In this document: positions 43,740 through 53,716 of the stretch, one piece after another
Layout of the letters: each line of letters opens with the position of its first letter
Position numbering within the stretch: the stretch's first letter is position 1
NCBI RefSeq assembly: GCF_001907195.1
Contig: NZ_LVWA01000003.1
Coordinates: forward strand, 496,001-560,000
Direction: 5' to 3'
Source: Pontibacter flavimaris
GTDB taxonomy: Bacteria > Bacteroidota > Bacteroidia > Cytophagales > Hymenobacteraceae
Length of the DNA stretch: 64,000 nucleotides
Program-made: the position numbers and the translations under genes
The notes under the pieces: generated by a model
Databases searched by the model: none
The model's input: only the letters and a program-made list of their open reading frames with translations
What the model was told of the DNA's origin: nothing

Positions 43740-44573
43740 TTAATTCAGCCTTTCCTCCTGCGGCACTGCTTTCAGTTGCGGTAAGATATCCGTCAGTTCT
43801 ACCTCCGGCTCAGCGCGGCGCAGGTTGAGCCGCAGGAAGGCAAGCTGCTGCTCCAGGTAGCTGTAGAGCGTCGACATCAGGAGCAGAACACCAGCTATCT
43901 CCAGGGTTTCCTCCACTGTCGTGATCATCGCATAGCCAAGGTTATCGAGCCCATAAGTATCTGCGTAATAGCCACCAAACAGTTCTACACCTAAAGCGCC
44001 ACCTACATACACCGTTCCGGCAAGTATGAGCCCCTTTCGTAGCCTCGCCTCCAGCGAGAACAGGAAGCGCAGGTAGTAGATGCCCAGACCTAGCACCAGC
44101 AGTCCTCCTGCTATTACCCAGGAGAAATAAAAGATGCCGCCCATGTTGAAGTTGTCGCGGAGCGGGTAAATGAGCATCTCATGGATCCCCGCCGACTCAT
44201 CCACGCTCATGTACAGAAACACGAATGCCAGCAGGCGCCAGTGCCAGGTATACTTGTCTCGTTGCCGCTGCTTCATAAAAGCGATGGTAAAGAGCAAAAA
44301 CGATGACAGCAGCAGGATAAAGGATGAGAAGTACGTGGGGATGTTTCGCTCGTTGTCCAGCTCGAACTGTGGGATGATGCCCCAGGCGTTGGGGTGGTCG
44401 GTCAGGTATTTGCAGGAAACCGCTATGATGTTCAGCACCACCAGGATGGCGGCGGCCCGGTAGAGCCAGTGCAGAAGCTTTTTTCCCTTAAAATGGAGGC
44501 TCAGGCCTCCTTTGTCTTTTAATTCCTCGGTCTTGATGAGGCTGTATGGTAAAACGGGTATCTCTTGGTTCAT
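43740..44573 (-). CDS. Multi-helix membrane protein, unknown function
   Basis: 277 residues with about six or seven membrane helices (36-56, 83-103, 114-132, 148-168, 185-200, 215-235). Conserved polar motifs at helix ends: LYMSVDESAGIHEMLIYP and AMITTVEETLEIAGVLLL, with acidic and His residues inside the membrane region, suggesting a bound metal or an enzyme active site (inference). No family recognised. Monocistronic, convergent with treZ. Confidence 0.8.
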   Translation of the reverse strand: MNQEIPVLPYSLIKTEELKDKGGLSLHFKGKKLLHWLYRAAAILVVLNIIAVSCKYLTDHPNAWGIIPQFELDNERNIPTYFSSFILLLSSFLLFTIAFMKQRQRDKYTWHWRLLAFVFLYMSVDESAGIHEMLIYPLRDNFNMGGIFYFSWVIAGGLLVLGLGIYYLRFLFSLEARLRKGLILAGTVYVGGALGVELFGGYYADTYGLDNLGYAMITTVEETLEIAGVLLLMSTLYSYLEQQLAFLRLNLRRAEPEVELTDILPQLKAVPQEERLN

Positions 44574-44694
44574 ATGCTGCTGATTTCATCTTTAAAACAT
44601 TATATATAATATACTTATATTAAGAAATAGCAGAAAGGTTACAATGATTTAACAATTTGTTAATATTGGTTTAGCAATATACTTATATTAAATA

Positions 44695-44733
44695 AGGCGG
44701 CCCCTGCTGTGAATATCACCTCAGGGGCCGCCT
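44695..44733 (-). terminator. Terminator of the ABC-F gene
   Basis: AGGCGGCCCCTG (44695-44706) pairs with CAGGGGCCGCCT (44722-44733), 12 bp perfect, then TTATTTAATA on the minus strand. Confidence 0.85.
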
Positions 44734-44754
44734 CTAAAAGCCTTTCCGTAGAAA

Positions 44755-46683
44755 CTAGCTCTCCATTTTCGACTCAATTTCCTCTGCTTCCAGCATCAGC
44801 CGCTCCCACTCTTCTTGCTTTTTGTCCAATTTCAGTTTGATATCATCAAATTCTTTGGTGGCTAGCTGCAGCTTATCCGCATCACTGTAAACCTGCGGAT
44901 CAGCCAGGTGCTTTTCCTGTGCGGCCAGTTGCTCCTCCAGTTGCTGCACCTCTTTTTCCACCTGGCTTACCTGCCTGTTCACCTGCTTCAGCTGGTTCGA
45001 GAGTTGGGAGAACTCGCTTTTCTCACGGGTTTGCTTTTCCTGCTTCACCAAAGCCGGGGCGCTGGCAGCTTCTTTTTTGGCCTCCTTCTCGCGCTTCTCC
45101 TGCCAGGCCTCATACTCGTGGTAGGTGCCGGGGTACTCCTTCAGCTGGAAATCCTCGATGTACCAGATCTTGGTAGCCACGTTCTCCACGAAATAACGGT
45201 CGTGGGAAATCACCGCAAACGTGCCCTCATACTGTTCCAGCGCCTGGATCAGGATGTTCACCGACTGCATGTCCAGGTGGTTGGTGGGCTCGTCGAGCAT
45301 CAGGAAGTTGGCCTCGGAGATAAGTGTCTTGGCCAGCGCCACACGGCTCTTCTCCCCTCCCGACAGCACCTTGATCTTCTTGAAAACCTCATCGCCCGTG
45401 AACAGGAACGAGCCCAGGAGGGTACGAAGCTCCATCTCGGTTTTCTTAGAGCCGGCCTGCTGCAGCTCGGTCAGCATGTCGTTCTCCACGTTGAGCGACT
45501 CCAGTTGGTGCTGGGCGTAGAACGACAGGATCACGTTATGTCCCAGCTCCCGCTTGCCCTTTATCGGCTCGGTGCCGGCAATAATGCGCAGCAGCGTGGA
45601 TTTACCCTTTCCGTTGGCACCCACGAGGGCTATCTTGTCGCCGCGCTCAATGTGCACGTTCGTGTCCCGGAAGATCACTTTGTCGCCGTAGGCCTTGCTC
45701 ATGTGCTCGAGGCGCAGGATGTGCCGGCCCGGCTGGGTGTTAAACTTAAAGCTGAAGTTCACCCTGGCAGCGTCAGGCGCCACTTCATCAATGCGTTCCA
45801 TACGGTCCAGCATCTTCTGGCGGCTCTGTGCCTGCTTGGCTTTGGTGGCCTTGGCCTTAAAGCGCTCAATAAAACGCTCCGCCTGCCTGATCTGCGCCTG
45901 CTGGTTCTCAAAGGCGCCTTTCTGTATCTCGTTGCGCAGCTCCTTCTCCTCCACATAAAAGCTGTAGTTACCGGCGTACACGTTCAGCTTCGCGCCTGAT
46001 ACCTCCACGGTCATGTTGGCGGTGCGGTCCAGGAACTCGCGATCATGCGACACGATCACCACGGCCCCCTCGTACCGCTCCAGGTAAGACTCCAGCCATT
46101 TGATGGAGGGCAAATCCAGGTGGTTGGTAGGCTCATCGAGAAGGAGCAGCGAGGGCTTCTGGAGCAGGATCTTGGCCAGCATCACGCGCATGCGCCAGCC
46201 GCCGGAGAAAGACTTCAGCGGCTGCTGCAGCTCTTCGGTGGTAAAGCCGAGCCCTTCCAGAATGGCCTCGGCCTCGGCCTGCATCGTATAGCCGCCCAAT
46301 GCCTCAAAGCGCTCCTGCAGCGTGGCCAGCCGGTCCACCAGGTCGTCATGGAAGTTGTTCTCAAACTCCACCAGCACCTTGTCTATCTCCGCCTGCAGGT
46401 GCAGCGCCTCGCCAAAGGCCTGCATCGCCACCGACAGGATGCTCTCATGCGTTTCGTAGCTCAGCAGATCCTGGTTCAGGAAACCGATGGTCGTCTCCTT
46501 GCTCATCTGTATGCTGCCGCTGTCAGGTTTAAACTCGCCCACGATCAGGCGCAGCAGCGTGGACTTGCCGGTGCCGTTCAGGCCGATCAGTCCGATCTTA
46601 TCCTTTGGTTTTATATGCAGGCTGGCATCCTCATACATGATGCGGCTGCCGAAATGAAAGTTCAGGTTGTTTATGGAAATCAT
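44755..46683 (-). CDS. ABC-F family ATPase
   Basis: 642 residues. Two ABC ATPase domains with no membrane part: Walker A GLNGTGKST and GANGKGKST, signatures FSGGWRMRVMLAK and LSGGEKSRVALAK, Walker B LLLLDEPTNHLD and FLMLDEPTNHLD. The linker (about 240-310) with a basic helix RFIERFKAKATKAKQAQSRQK is the P-site interaction motif region. The C-terminal coiled coil (about 560-640) marks the Uup/YdiF-like group. Known: such proteins act on the ribosome, relieving stalls or antibiotic block. Own promoter and terminator. Confidence 0.93.
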   Translation of the reverse strand: MISINNLNFHFGSRIMYEDASLHIKPKDKIGLIGLNGTGKSTLLRLIVGEFKPDSGSIQMSKETTIGFLNQDLLSYETHESILSVAMQAFGEALHLQAEIDKVLVEFENNFHDDLVDRLATLQERFEALGGYTMQAEAEAILEGLGFTTEELQQPLKSFSGGWRMRVMLAKILLQKPSLLLLDEPTNHLDLPSIKWLESYLERYEGAVVIVSHDREFLDRTANMTVEVSGAKLNVYAGNYSFYVEEKELRNEIQKGAFENQQAQIRQAERFIERFKAKATKAKQAQSRQKMLDRMERIDEVAPDAARVNFSFKFNTQPGRHILRLEHMSKAYGDKVIFRDTNVHIERGDKIALVGANGKGKSTLLRIIAGTEPIKGKRELGHNVILSFYAQHQLESLNVENDMLTELQQAGSKKTEMELRTLLGSFLFTGDEVFKKIKVLSGGEKSRVALAKTLISEANFLMLDEPTNHLDMQSVNILIQALEQYEGTFAVISHDRYFVENVATKIWYIEDFQLKEYPGTYHEYEAWQEKREKEAKKEAASAPALVKQEKQTREKSEFSQLSNQLKQVNRQVSQVEKEVQQLEEQLAAQEKHLADPQVYSDADKLQLATKEFDDIKLKLDKKQEEWERLMLEAEEIESKMES

Positions 46684-47061
46684 GCGCTCCGGTATACTTT
46701 AAGGGGCAAAGGTACTTATTTTTAGCTGTGAGATGAAAACATCGAATCAGCTAAAATCGTGCGGCGGCGGCTGGTGCTGCCTTTACCCTACCCAGGCGCA
46801 AAGGAGGGCCTGTTAAATATTAAGCCGCTGAAAATTGAAATAAAGTATAACAAACCATACATTTGCTGTTTCCTGCCCAAATTTGGGCCGACCAGGAGGG
46901 GCTGCTGCAAAGGTTGTAGCGCGAATTCAGCGCCATCGTTGCATTGGGACAACCTGCGGGAACCGCCGGCAGAACAATAAATACCGGGATGCCGTTTAGA
47001 TAATTTATGCAAAATGCGTTGCCTGAACGGGCAGCGGAACAGGGACTGTAAGCTTTACTAT
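46684..47061. other. Intergenic gap of 378 bases with the ABC-F promoter
   Basis: Minus-strand TACCTTTG at 46714-46707 is a perfect -7 box for the ABC-F gene, 24 bases before its ATG. The rest holds GC-rich patches (AAGGAGGGCC near 46801, CAGGAGGGGC near 46890) with no credible frame. A possible upstream ATG for the following gene is at 47014. Confidence 0.5.
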
Positions 47062-47613
47062 ATGATTGCGATTGCCTCGCTTTTGGACAAGCAAACCTCG
47101 GAGCGCGTGTCGGAGCTGACCGAGCAACTTGAGAGGAAATTCGGGCTGAGCGGTGTTAAGATTACGCCCTACCCGCACCTGACGCTGCTCACGGCCGAGA
47201 TCCCGGACATGGAGGAGCTGAAGCAGTACCTGGAGCTGACTTGCATGGAGGCGCAGAACTTTAGCGTGCGCACCACCGGCCTGGGCATTTTCCCGGGCGA
47301 GAACCCGGTCATCTACATCCCTGTGCTGCGCACAACCCCGCTGAACCAGTTCCATAGCCGCCTCCACCGCGACATCTCAGAGATGAGCACCGAGATGGGC
47401 GTATACTACAACACCAACCTCTGGCTGCCCCACATCACGCTTGCCCTCGGCGACACTACCCCACAGCTGCTCGGGCCAGTGCTGTCATTCCTGTGCACGT
47501 ATAACTTTAACTGGGAGATAACCCTGGATAACCTCACTATCCTGCAGAAATGCGGCGAGTACTACCTCAAGGACGAAGAGTTCCGTTTTGGCAGGGGCGA
47601 GCTGATCTTCTGA
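47062..47613 (+). CDS. 2'-5' RNA ligase/cyclic phosphodiesterase (2H) family protein
   Basis: 183 residues from ATG at 47062 (MIAIASLLDKQTS); an ATG at 47014 would add 16 atypical residues. The two H.T motifs of the 2H phosphoesterase fold are PYPHLTLL (about 33-40) and LPHITLAL (about 121-128), set roughly 88 residues apart as expected. Known: LigT-like members hydrolyse or join 2'-5' or cyclic phosphodiester bonds in RNA; the physiological target here is unknown. Cytoplasmic. Confidence 0.88.
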   Translation: MIAIASLLDKQTSERVSELTEQLERKFGLSGVKITPYPHLTLLTAEIPDMEELKQYLELTCMEAQNFSVRTTGLGIFPGENPVIYIPVLRTTPLNQFHSRLHRDISEMSTEMGVYYNTNLWLPHITLALGDTTPQLLGPVLSFLCTYNFNWEITLDNLTILQKCGEYYLKDEEFRFGRGELIF

Positions 47614-47966
47614 TAAACGCCTATTGATGCGTAGTTTGCAAGTATAAATTAAAGCCACAGCAGTTACTTTTTCCGTCCCGGACCTGGCCATACCTTATAC
47701 CTAAGGTAAAAACTTCTCCCCTGCTGTCGCTGCTCCAACTTAGACTGCGTGAAAGTATAAAGCCCAAGTCGCAATTACCCCATCCCTACCCTGAAGGAAG
47801 TTATCAGGGATTCCGTACAAAAGACTATTCTCTGAAAGTATAAGTATAAAGCCATTTATACTTATGGCATCGCTACAACGCTGCCGGCCTAGTGCTCTGG
47901 CTATCAAACAAAAAGCGGCTGCAGGTATAAACCTGCAGCCGCTTTCATTTTATACTTTAGGTGCAA
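47614..47966. other. Intergenic gap of 353 bases
   Basis: Between convergent genes. Contains seven or more copies of the ATACTT/AAGTAT core and a terminator at 47912-47945 for the deoxyhypusine synthase-like gene. Nothing else is recognised. Confidence 0.5.
47912..47945 (-). terminator. Terminator of the deoxyhypusine synthase-like gene
   Basis: AAAGCGGCTGCAGGT (47912-47926) pairs exactly with ACCTGCAGCCGCTTT (47931-47945) over ATAA; T-rich on the minus side. Confidence 0.85.
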
Positions 47967-48938
47967 TTACATATCCAGCACCAGCGCAAAGATAAGCGGC
48001 GCCACAATAGTCGCGTCCGACTCGATCATGAACTTAGGCGTGTCTTTGCCCAGCTTGCCCCAGGTAATTTTCTCGTTTGGCACCGCACCGGAGTACGAAC
48101 CGTAGCTCGTAGTGGAGTCGGATATCTGCGCGAAGTAGCCCCAAAGCGGAATGCCGTCTCGCTGCAGGTCCTGGTGCAGCATCGGCACCACGCAGATCGG
48201 GAAGTCGCCGGCAATACCGCCGCCAACCTGGAAGAAACCAATGGTAGACTCCTCCTTGGCAGTGTTCGTATACCAGTCGGCCAGCTCGATCATGTACTGT
48301 ATACCGGTCTTCACCGTGTACACGTTTTTCACGTCGCCACTGATCACGTGGCTGGCGTAGATGTTACCCAGTGTGGAGTCTTCCCAGCCCGGGCAGATGA
48401 TCGGCAGGTTCTTCTTGGCAGCCTCCAGCATCCAGCTGTTCTTCGGGTCTATCTGGTAGTACTGCTCCAGGTCGCCGCTCAGCAGGATCTGGTAAAAGAA
48501 CTCATGCGGGAAGTATGATTTGCCTTCCTGATCGGCCTTCATCCAATATTTCAGCACCGTGTGCTCCAGGCGGCGCATGGCCTCTTCCTCCGGAATGCAG
48601 GTATCGGTTACGCGGTTCAGGTGGCGGCTCAGCAGCTCTTCCTCATCTGCGGCGGAAAGCTCGCGGTAATGCGGCACGCGCTCGTAAAAGTCGTGGGCCA
48701 CCAGGTTAAAAATGTCCTCCTCCAGGTTAGCGCCTGTACAGGAAATGGCGTGTATCTTGTCCTGGCGGATCATCTCGGCCAGGATGATGCCCAGCTCTGC
48801 CGTCGACATGGCACCGGCCAGCGTCACCATCATTTTCCCACCGTTGTTCAGGTGTGTCTTGTATCCTTCGGCGGCATCAATCAGCGATGCGGCATTAAAA
48901 TGCTTGTAGTGTTTCTTTAGGAATTCTGATACGTTCAT
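47967..48938 (-). CDS. Deoxyhypusine synthase-family protein
   Basis: 323 residues from ATG at 48938 (MNVSEFLKKHYKHFNAASL). Seen: MMVTLAGAMSTAELGIILAEMIR (NAD-binding start), SCTGANLEEDIFNL, STIGFFQVGGGIAGDFPICV, and the active-site Lys region EKITWGKLGKDTPKFMIESDATI. Known: eukaryotic and archaeal enzymes move the butylamine of spermidine to a lysine of eIF5A. Bacteria have EF-P instead, and bacterial relatives are suggested to make homospermidine or other polyamines. The catalytic Lys is present, so it is probably active; the substrate is unknown. Confidence 0.9.
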   Translation of the reverse strand: MNVSEFLKKHYKHFNAASLIDAAEGYKTHLNNGGKMMVTLAGAMSTAELGIILAEMIRQDKIHAISCTGANLEEDIFNLVAHDFYERVPHYRELSAADEEELLSRHLNRVTDTCIPEEEAMRRLEHTVLKYWMKADQEGKSYFPHEFFYQILLSGDLEQYYQIDPKNSWMLEAAKKNLPIICPGWEDSTLGNIYASHVISGDVKNVYTVKTGIQYMIELADWYTNTAKEESTIGFFQVGGGIAGDFPICVVPMLHQDLQRDGIPLWGYFAQISDSTTSYGSYSGAVPNEKITWGKLGKDTPKFMIESDATIVAPLIFALVLDM

Positions 48939-49078
48939 AGTTTGTCGCTTAATGCCTGGCATAACCAGTGGCTGCCCAGGCGGTGGCAAGTTAACAATTA
49001 TTCTAGTCTCGTTTACCGTTATTCGAGGTTGGCACCTTTAAAGTTCCTTTTCCCGCAGCACTTCAGGCCCGGCAGCCG

Positions 49079-49621
49079 CTAAGACGAAGGCTTCTCGATG
49101 ATCAGGTTGTGGTTGGTGTAGATACAGATATCGGCTGCGATATTGAGGGCCTCGCGCACCATCTCCTCTGCCGACAGGTGCGGCGCGTGCTTTTTCAGTG
49201 CCAAAGCGGCAGCGTGTGCGTACATGCTCCCCGAGCCGATGGCAGCAATCTGGTTGTCCGGCTCCAGCACATCGCCTGTGCCCGAGATGATCAGCAGTTC
49301 GTCTTTGTTGGCCACCACCATCATGGCTTCCAGCTTGCGCAGGTACTGGTCTTTGCGCCAATCCTTGGCCAGCTCAATGGCGGCGCGCTTCATGTTGCTT
49401 TGGTAGGCATTCAGCTTCTCCTCGAAGCGCTCAAGCAAGGTAAAGGCATCGGCGGTGGAGCCGGCGAAACCCGTCACGATCTTGCCATCCAGCAATTTAC
49501 GTATTTTCTTCACGTTGCTCTTGGCGATGTGCTTGTCCATGGTGGCCTGTCCGTCGGCGCCCAGCGCTACCTCCCCGTTATGGTAAATGCCGCACACGGT
49601 GGTTGATCTTATCTTCGTCAT
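49079..49621 (-). CDS. hslV: ATP-dependent protease subunit HslV
   Basis: 180 residues. N-terminal catalytic Thr in MTKIRSTTVCG (Thr7 after propeptide removal), then GEVALGADGQATMDKHIAKSNVKKIRKL and VTGFAGSTADAFTLLERFEEKL, AIGSGSMYAHAAALAL. Known: forms two stacked hexamers that degrade proteins handed over by the HslU ATPase. HslU is not adjacent here, unlike in many proteobacteria. Confidence 0.95.
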   Translation of the reverse strand: MTKIRSTTVCGIYHNGEVALGADGQATMDKHIAKSNVKKIRKLLDGKIVTGFAGSTADAFTLLERFEEKLNAYQSNMKRAAIELAKDWRKDQYLRKLEAMMVVANKDELLIISGTGDVLEPDNQIAAIGSGSMYAHAAALALKKHAPHLSAEEMVREALNIAADICIYTNHNLIIEKPSS

Positions 49622-49842
49622 GCTGTTATACTTGTTTTAGTTTGAGATGGGCAGCAACTGGTTCATACCTGGCCGCCGCACTAGGTAAAGCTACGGCAAA
49701 AGCAAACAAAAAGCCAAAGCCACGCAGTGTGCCAGAATGGCGTAATGAATGAATCAAGCTAAAGCCAAAGTATAAATCATTCCTTCAATGCATCCCATAC
49801 TTATACTTTCCCGCTACCTGAATTCAAATAACAAACAACTAC

Positions 49843-51675
49843 CTAAATCTTCCGCTTGTTCTCCTTCCCTTCCAGGATGTCGTTTATACTTAGGGCGGCA
49901 GAAATAAGGCCCAGGTGGGTAAACGCCTGCGGGAAGTTTCCGAGGTGATCGCCCTTCAGCCCCAGCATCTCGGCATAGAGGCCCAGGTGGTTGGCGTAGC
50001 CGAGCATCTTCTCAAAGTATAGCCTGGCCTTGTCTACCTGCCCCGACTTGGCCAGGCACTCCACGTACCAGAAGGTGCACATGGAGAACGTTCCCTCCCC
50101 GCCTGCCAATCCGTCGAAAGCCTCATCCGTGCGGTAGCGGAAAACCAGGGAGTCGGACACCAGCCGCTCCTCTATGCGCTTCAGGGTAGAGAGCCAGCGC
50201 GGGTCTTTGGGGCTTATAAACCGGACCAGGGGCATCAGGAGGGTGGCCGCGTCCACAGTGTCGGCCCCTTTGTACTGCACGAAACACTGCAGCTCCTCGT
50301 TCCAGAACTCGTGGTGTATGGAAAAAAAGATACTGTCCCGCTCCTCCACCCACCTGTTGGGGAGTGGATAAGAGTGATTGTTGGCTATCTTGATGGCCCT
50401 GTCGATGGCCACCCAGCACATCATCCGGGAGTACAGGAAATGCCGCTTGCCGCCGCGCACCTCCCATATCCCCTCATCCTGCCGATGCCAGTTATGGCAG
50501 ACCCAATCCACCTGGCGCCGCAGGTCGTTCCAGAAATCGAAGGAGATGGGCGCGCCATACTTGTCGTAGAGGTACACGGAATCGAGGAGCTCCCCGTAGA
50601 TATCGAGCTGTATCTGGTCGTAGGCGCCGTTGCCAATGCGCACGGGTCTGGAATTTTTATACCCTTCCAGGTGGTGCAGTTCGTTTTCCTCCAGTTCCAG
50701 CTTTCCCTCCAGGGTGTACATCAGCCGCAGGTAACCGGCATCTTTAAGGCTATCGCATTGCTTATCCACCCAGTCCACGAAATTCTTTGCCTCCTGCTTA
50801 TGGCCCAGCCGGAGCAGGGCGTAAACGGTGAAGGAGGCATCCCGGATCCAGGTATAGCGGTAGTCCCAGTTGCGCACCCCGCCGATCTCCTCGGGCAGCC
50901 CAAAGGTGGGGGCGGCAACCATAGAGCCATACCTGTGGGAGATCATCAGTTTCAGCACCAGCGCCGAGCGGTTCATCATCTCCATCCAGCGGCCCCTGTA
51001 ACTGCTATTGGCAACCCAGTCTTTCCAGTAGTTAATGGTTTCGTAGAGGTGCCTGGTCACAAACGCTTCCAGGTCAATGGCCGGGGGCGTGTCGCTGGTT
51101 ACGTACTCCAGTATAAAATCAACCTTCTCCCCGGTGTTCAGTCGGAAGGTAGCCTCTGCATCCCCATCTTTTAGCTGCAGCGGCCCGGTGCTCTTAAGTC
51201 TTAGGCTTATTCCGTCCGGCCCTTCGCTGGTAAACTGCACCTCGTTCTCGTTAACCTGAACAGCCGTGTGGGGCGACAGCGCATAATTGAAACGCGGGCT
51301 GCACTGCATCCGGAACTCCATACTTCCATACACGCAGGCCACCCTCCGGATCAGTTCATGACCCTCCTTCAGCGCTTCCACCGGCATAAAATCGGTCACC
51401 TCGCCAATTCCTGCGTCGGAGAGGAAGCGGGTCAGCAGCACATTGGTGTCAGGCAGGTAGAGCTGCTTGTGCTTCATGCCGTTGTGGGTGGGGTGAATGG
51501 AGAAGCTCCCGCCCTTCCCGGCATCCAGCAGGGAGGCAAAAATAGAGGGAGAGTCGAAATCAGGGAAGCACATGAAGTCGATGGTGCCGTTGAGGCCCAC
51601 CAGCGCCACGGTGTTCAAGTCCCCGATCACGCCATGGTCTTCTATGGGTAAATAAGCATTGGTATCTTCGTTCAT
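49843..51675 (-). CDS. Glycoside hydrolase family 15 protein
   Basis: 610 residues, no signal peptide. N-terminal beta domain (1-210) opening [21 protein letters not shown], then the (alpha/alpha)6 barrel: [20 protein letters not shown] with a catalytic acidic region, then EEIGGVRNW, and a second acidic motif near [18 protein letters not shown]. Known: GH15 includes glucoamylase and trehalase; this bacterial cytoplasmic branch with the [11 protein letters not shown] start is often trehalase or glucodextranase-like. I cannot decide between them. Near treZ in the genome neighbourhood (6 kb). Confidence 0.9.
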   Translation of the reverse strand: MNEDTNAYLPIEDHGVIGDLNTVALVGLNGTIDFMCFPDFDSPSIFASLLDAGKGGSFSIHPTHNGMKHKQLYLPDTNVLLTRFLSDAGIGEVTDFMPVEALKEGHELIRRVACVYGSMEFRMQCSPRFNYALSPHTAVQVNENEVQFTSEGPDGISLRLKSTGPLQLKDGDAEATFRLNTGEKVDFILEYVTSDTPPAIDLEAFVTRHLYETINYWKDWVANSSYRGRWMEMMNRSALVLKLMISHRYGSMVAAPTFGLPEEIGGVRNWDYRYTWIRDASFTVYALLRLGHKQEAKNFVDWVDKQCDSLKDAGYLRLMYTLEGKLELEENELHHLEGYKNSRPVRIGNGAYDQIQLDIYGELLDSVYLYDKYGAPISFDFWNDLRRQVDWVCHNWHRQDEGIWEVRGGKRHFLYSRMMCWVAIDRAIKIANNHSYPLPNRWVEERDSIFFSIHHEFWNEELQCFVQYKGADTVDAATLLMPLVRFISPKDPRWLSTLKRIEERLVSDSLVFRYRTDEAFDGLAGGEGTFSMCTFWYVECLAKSGQVDKARLYFEKMLGYANHLGLYAEMLGLKGDHLGNFPQAFTHLGLISAALSINDILEGKENKRKI

Positions 51676-52075
51676 ACTTTATTGTGCCTGCTGGTTACGG
51701 TTCTTTCCTACGGGTACTGCAGATCATAGTTGAATGGGGCAAGGATGACAGGTATAGAGAGCAGGTGGTTAAATTATACGTTGGGCGCTGCGCCTGCAGA
51801 AGCCGGGGCTAATCCGCCTCCTACCCTACCAGCTGCGCATGACGCTGAAGTGAATAAAGTGACGGGGTTATACTTGCCTTTGCCCTGACAGAGAACCTTT
51901 GAACCCTTCGCGCCTTTCCCGGATAGCTATACTTGTGTGGGAAAGCGTTGCGGACTTTACCTCCCGCGTGGATGTGCAGGAACCTGCCATTTAAATGTAA
52001 AGTCTATCCGGGCTTCTGTTTCGCGTCTGGATTAATTTCCCTAACTTTGCAGCCCATAAGGCTTAACCCCAACTT
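51676..52075. other. Intergenic gap of 400 bases with structured segment before pyrG
   Basis: Between GH15 and pyrG, divergent. Segment 51918-52012 is rich in inverted repeats: CCCGGATAG (51918-51926) with CTATCCGGG (52004-52012), GACTTTAC (51953-51960) with GTAAAGTC (51997-52004), and GCAGG/CCTGC. It lies upstream of the pyrG -7 box. Function unknown; see findings. Confidence 0.5.
52042..52049 (+). promoter_or_regulatory. -7 box for pyrG
   Basis: TAACTTTG, exact TAnnTTTG, 26 bases before the ATG, giving a short leader. No clear TTG at the expected distance. Confidence 0.6.
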
Positions 52076-53689
52076 ATGGCAACGAAATATATTTTTGTTA
52101 CAGGTGGCGTAACATCATCATTAGGAAAAGGAATCATCTCCGCATCTCTTGCTAAACTACTGCAGGCCAGAGGCCATTCTGTCACTATCCAGAAATTCGA
52201 CCCCTACATCAACATCGACCCAGGCACCCTTAACCCCTACGAGCACGGCGAATGCTACGTGACCGAAGATGGCGCTGAGACGGACCTGGACCTGGGCCAC
52301 TACGAGCGTTTCCTGAACGTGCACACCTCGCAGGCCAACAACGTGACCACGGGCCGTATCTACCACCACGTCATCACGCAGGAGCGCGCAGGTGCTTACC
52401 TGGGCAAGACCGTGCAGGTGGTACCGCACATCACCGACGAGATCAAGCGGCGGATGCTGCTGCTGGGCCAGTCAGGCGAGTTCGACATTGTGATTACTGA
52501 GATCGGTGGCTGTGTAGGTGATATCGAGTCGCTGCCATTCGTGGAGGCGGTGCGCCAGTTGCGTTGGGAGTTAGGTGTGAACGAATCATGCGTAATTCAC
52601 CTCACGCTGGTACCCTACCTGAAGGCCGCCGGCGAACTGAAAACAAAACCAACCCAGCACTCCGTGCGTGACCTGTCGGAGGCTGGCGTACAGCCCGATA
52701 TTCTGGTGTGCCGCTCAGAGTACCCCATACCACAGGAAGTGCGCAAGAAGATTGCCCTGTTCTGTAACGTGAAGCAAAACTCCGTTATCGAGTCTATCGA
52801 CGCGGAAACGATCTATGACGTGCCCCTACTGATGCGCAAGGAGAAACTGGACGAGCGCGTGATCGCCAAGCTGAAGCTGCCGCACAAGGCAGACCCGAAC
52901 CTGGATACCTGGAAGGAGTTCCTGGGCCGACTGAAGAACCCAACCTCCGAGGTAAATATCGCCCTGGTGGGCAAGTATGTGGAGCTCCCGGATGCGTATA
53001 AGTCTATTATAGAGTCTTTTGTGCATGCAGGCTCCGCTAACGAATGCAAGGTAAACATCAAGTGGTTCCAGTCGGAGAACATTACCGACGAGAACGTGAC
53101 CGGGCTACTGCAAGGCATGGACGGCGTGCTGGTGGCACCTGGCTTCGGAGAGCGTGGCTTCAAGGGTAAGCTCGAAGCAATCCGTTTTGTGCGGGAGAAC
53201 AAGATACCCTTCATGGGCATCTGCCTGGGCATGCAATGCGCAGCCGTTGAGTTTGCCCGTAATGTGCTGGGGCTGAGTGGGGCCGCCTCTACCGAGATGG
53301 ACCCGGAGACACCACACCCGGTGATCGACATGATGGAAGATCAGAAACAAATTACGCAAATGGGCGGCACTATGCGCCTGGGTGCTTATACTTGTGAACT
53401 AAAAAAAGGGACAAAGGCTTATTCTATTTACGGGAAGTCCAGGATTTCGGAGCGCCACCGCCACCGTTACGAGTTCAATAACACGTACTTACAGGCGTTT
53501 GAGGAGGCCGGCATGCATGCCACTGGCATTAACCCGGACACCGGCCTGGTAGAGGTGATCGAGCTGCAGGACCACCCCTGGTTCGTGGCGGCGCAGTACC
53601 ACCCGGAACTGAAGAGCACCGTGCTGAACCCTCACCCACTTTTCGTGAAGTTTGTGAAGGCAGCCATCAATCATTCAAAATCTAAATAA
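52076..53689 (+). CDS. pyrG: CTP synthase
   Basis: 537 residues, normal length. Synthase domain begins KYIFVTGGVTSSLGKGIISAS (ATP site) with YINIDPGTLNPYEHGE and EIGGCVGDIESLPFVEA; glutaminase domain carries GICLGMQC (catalytic Cys) and RHRHRYEFN. Known: makes CTP from UTP, ATP and glutamine. It lies 27 bases upstream of yidC on the same strand, so both are probably cotranscribed. Confidence 0.97.
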   Translation: MATKYIFVTGGVTSSLGKGIISASLAKLLQARGHSVTIQKFDPYINIDPGTLNPYEHGECYVTEDGAETDLDLGHYERFLNVHTSQANNVTTGRIYHHVITQERAGAYLGKTVQVVPHITDEIKRRMLLLGQSGEFDIVITEIGGCVGDIESLPFVEAVRQLRWELGVNESCVIHLTLVPYLKAAGELKTKPTQHSVRDLSEAGVQPDILVCRSEYPIPQEVRKKIALFCNVKQNSVIESIDAETIYDVPLLMRKEKLDERVIAKLKLPHKADPNLDTWKEFLGRLKNPTSEVNIALVGKYVELPDAYKSIIESFVHAGSANECKVNIKWFQSENITDENVTGLLQGMDGVLVAPGFGERGFKGKLEAIRFVRENKIPFMGICLGMQCAAVEFARNVLGLSGAASTEMDPETPHPVIDMMEDQKQITQMGGTMRLGAYTCELKKGTKAYSIYGKSRISERHRHRYEFNNTYLQAFEEAGMHATGINPDTGLVEVIELQDHPWFVAAQYHPELKSTVLNPHPLFVKFVKAAINHSKSK

Positions 53690-53716
53690 GCGCATACACA
53701 CAACACAACAAAGTAG

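Noticed and set aside
46788..47012. 74-residue minus-strand frame in the gap before the RNA ligase-like gene
   Set aside because: Composition is unlike a protein and it overlaps the presumed leader of the plus-strand gene.
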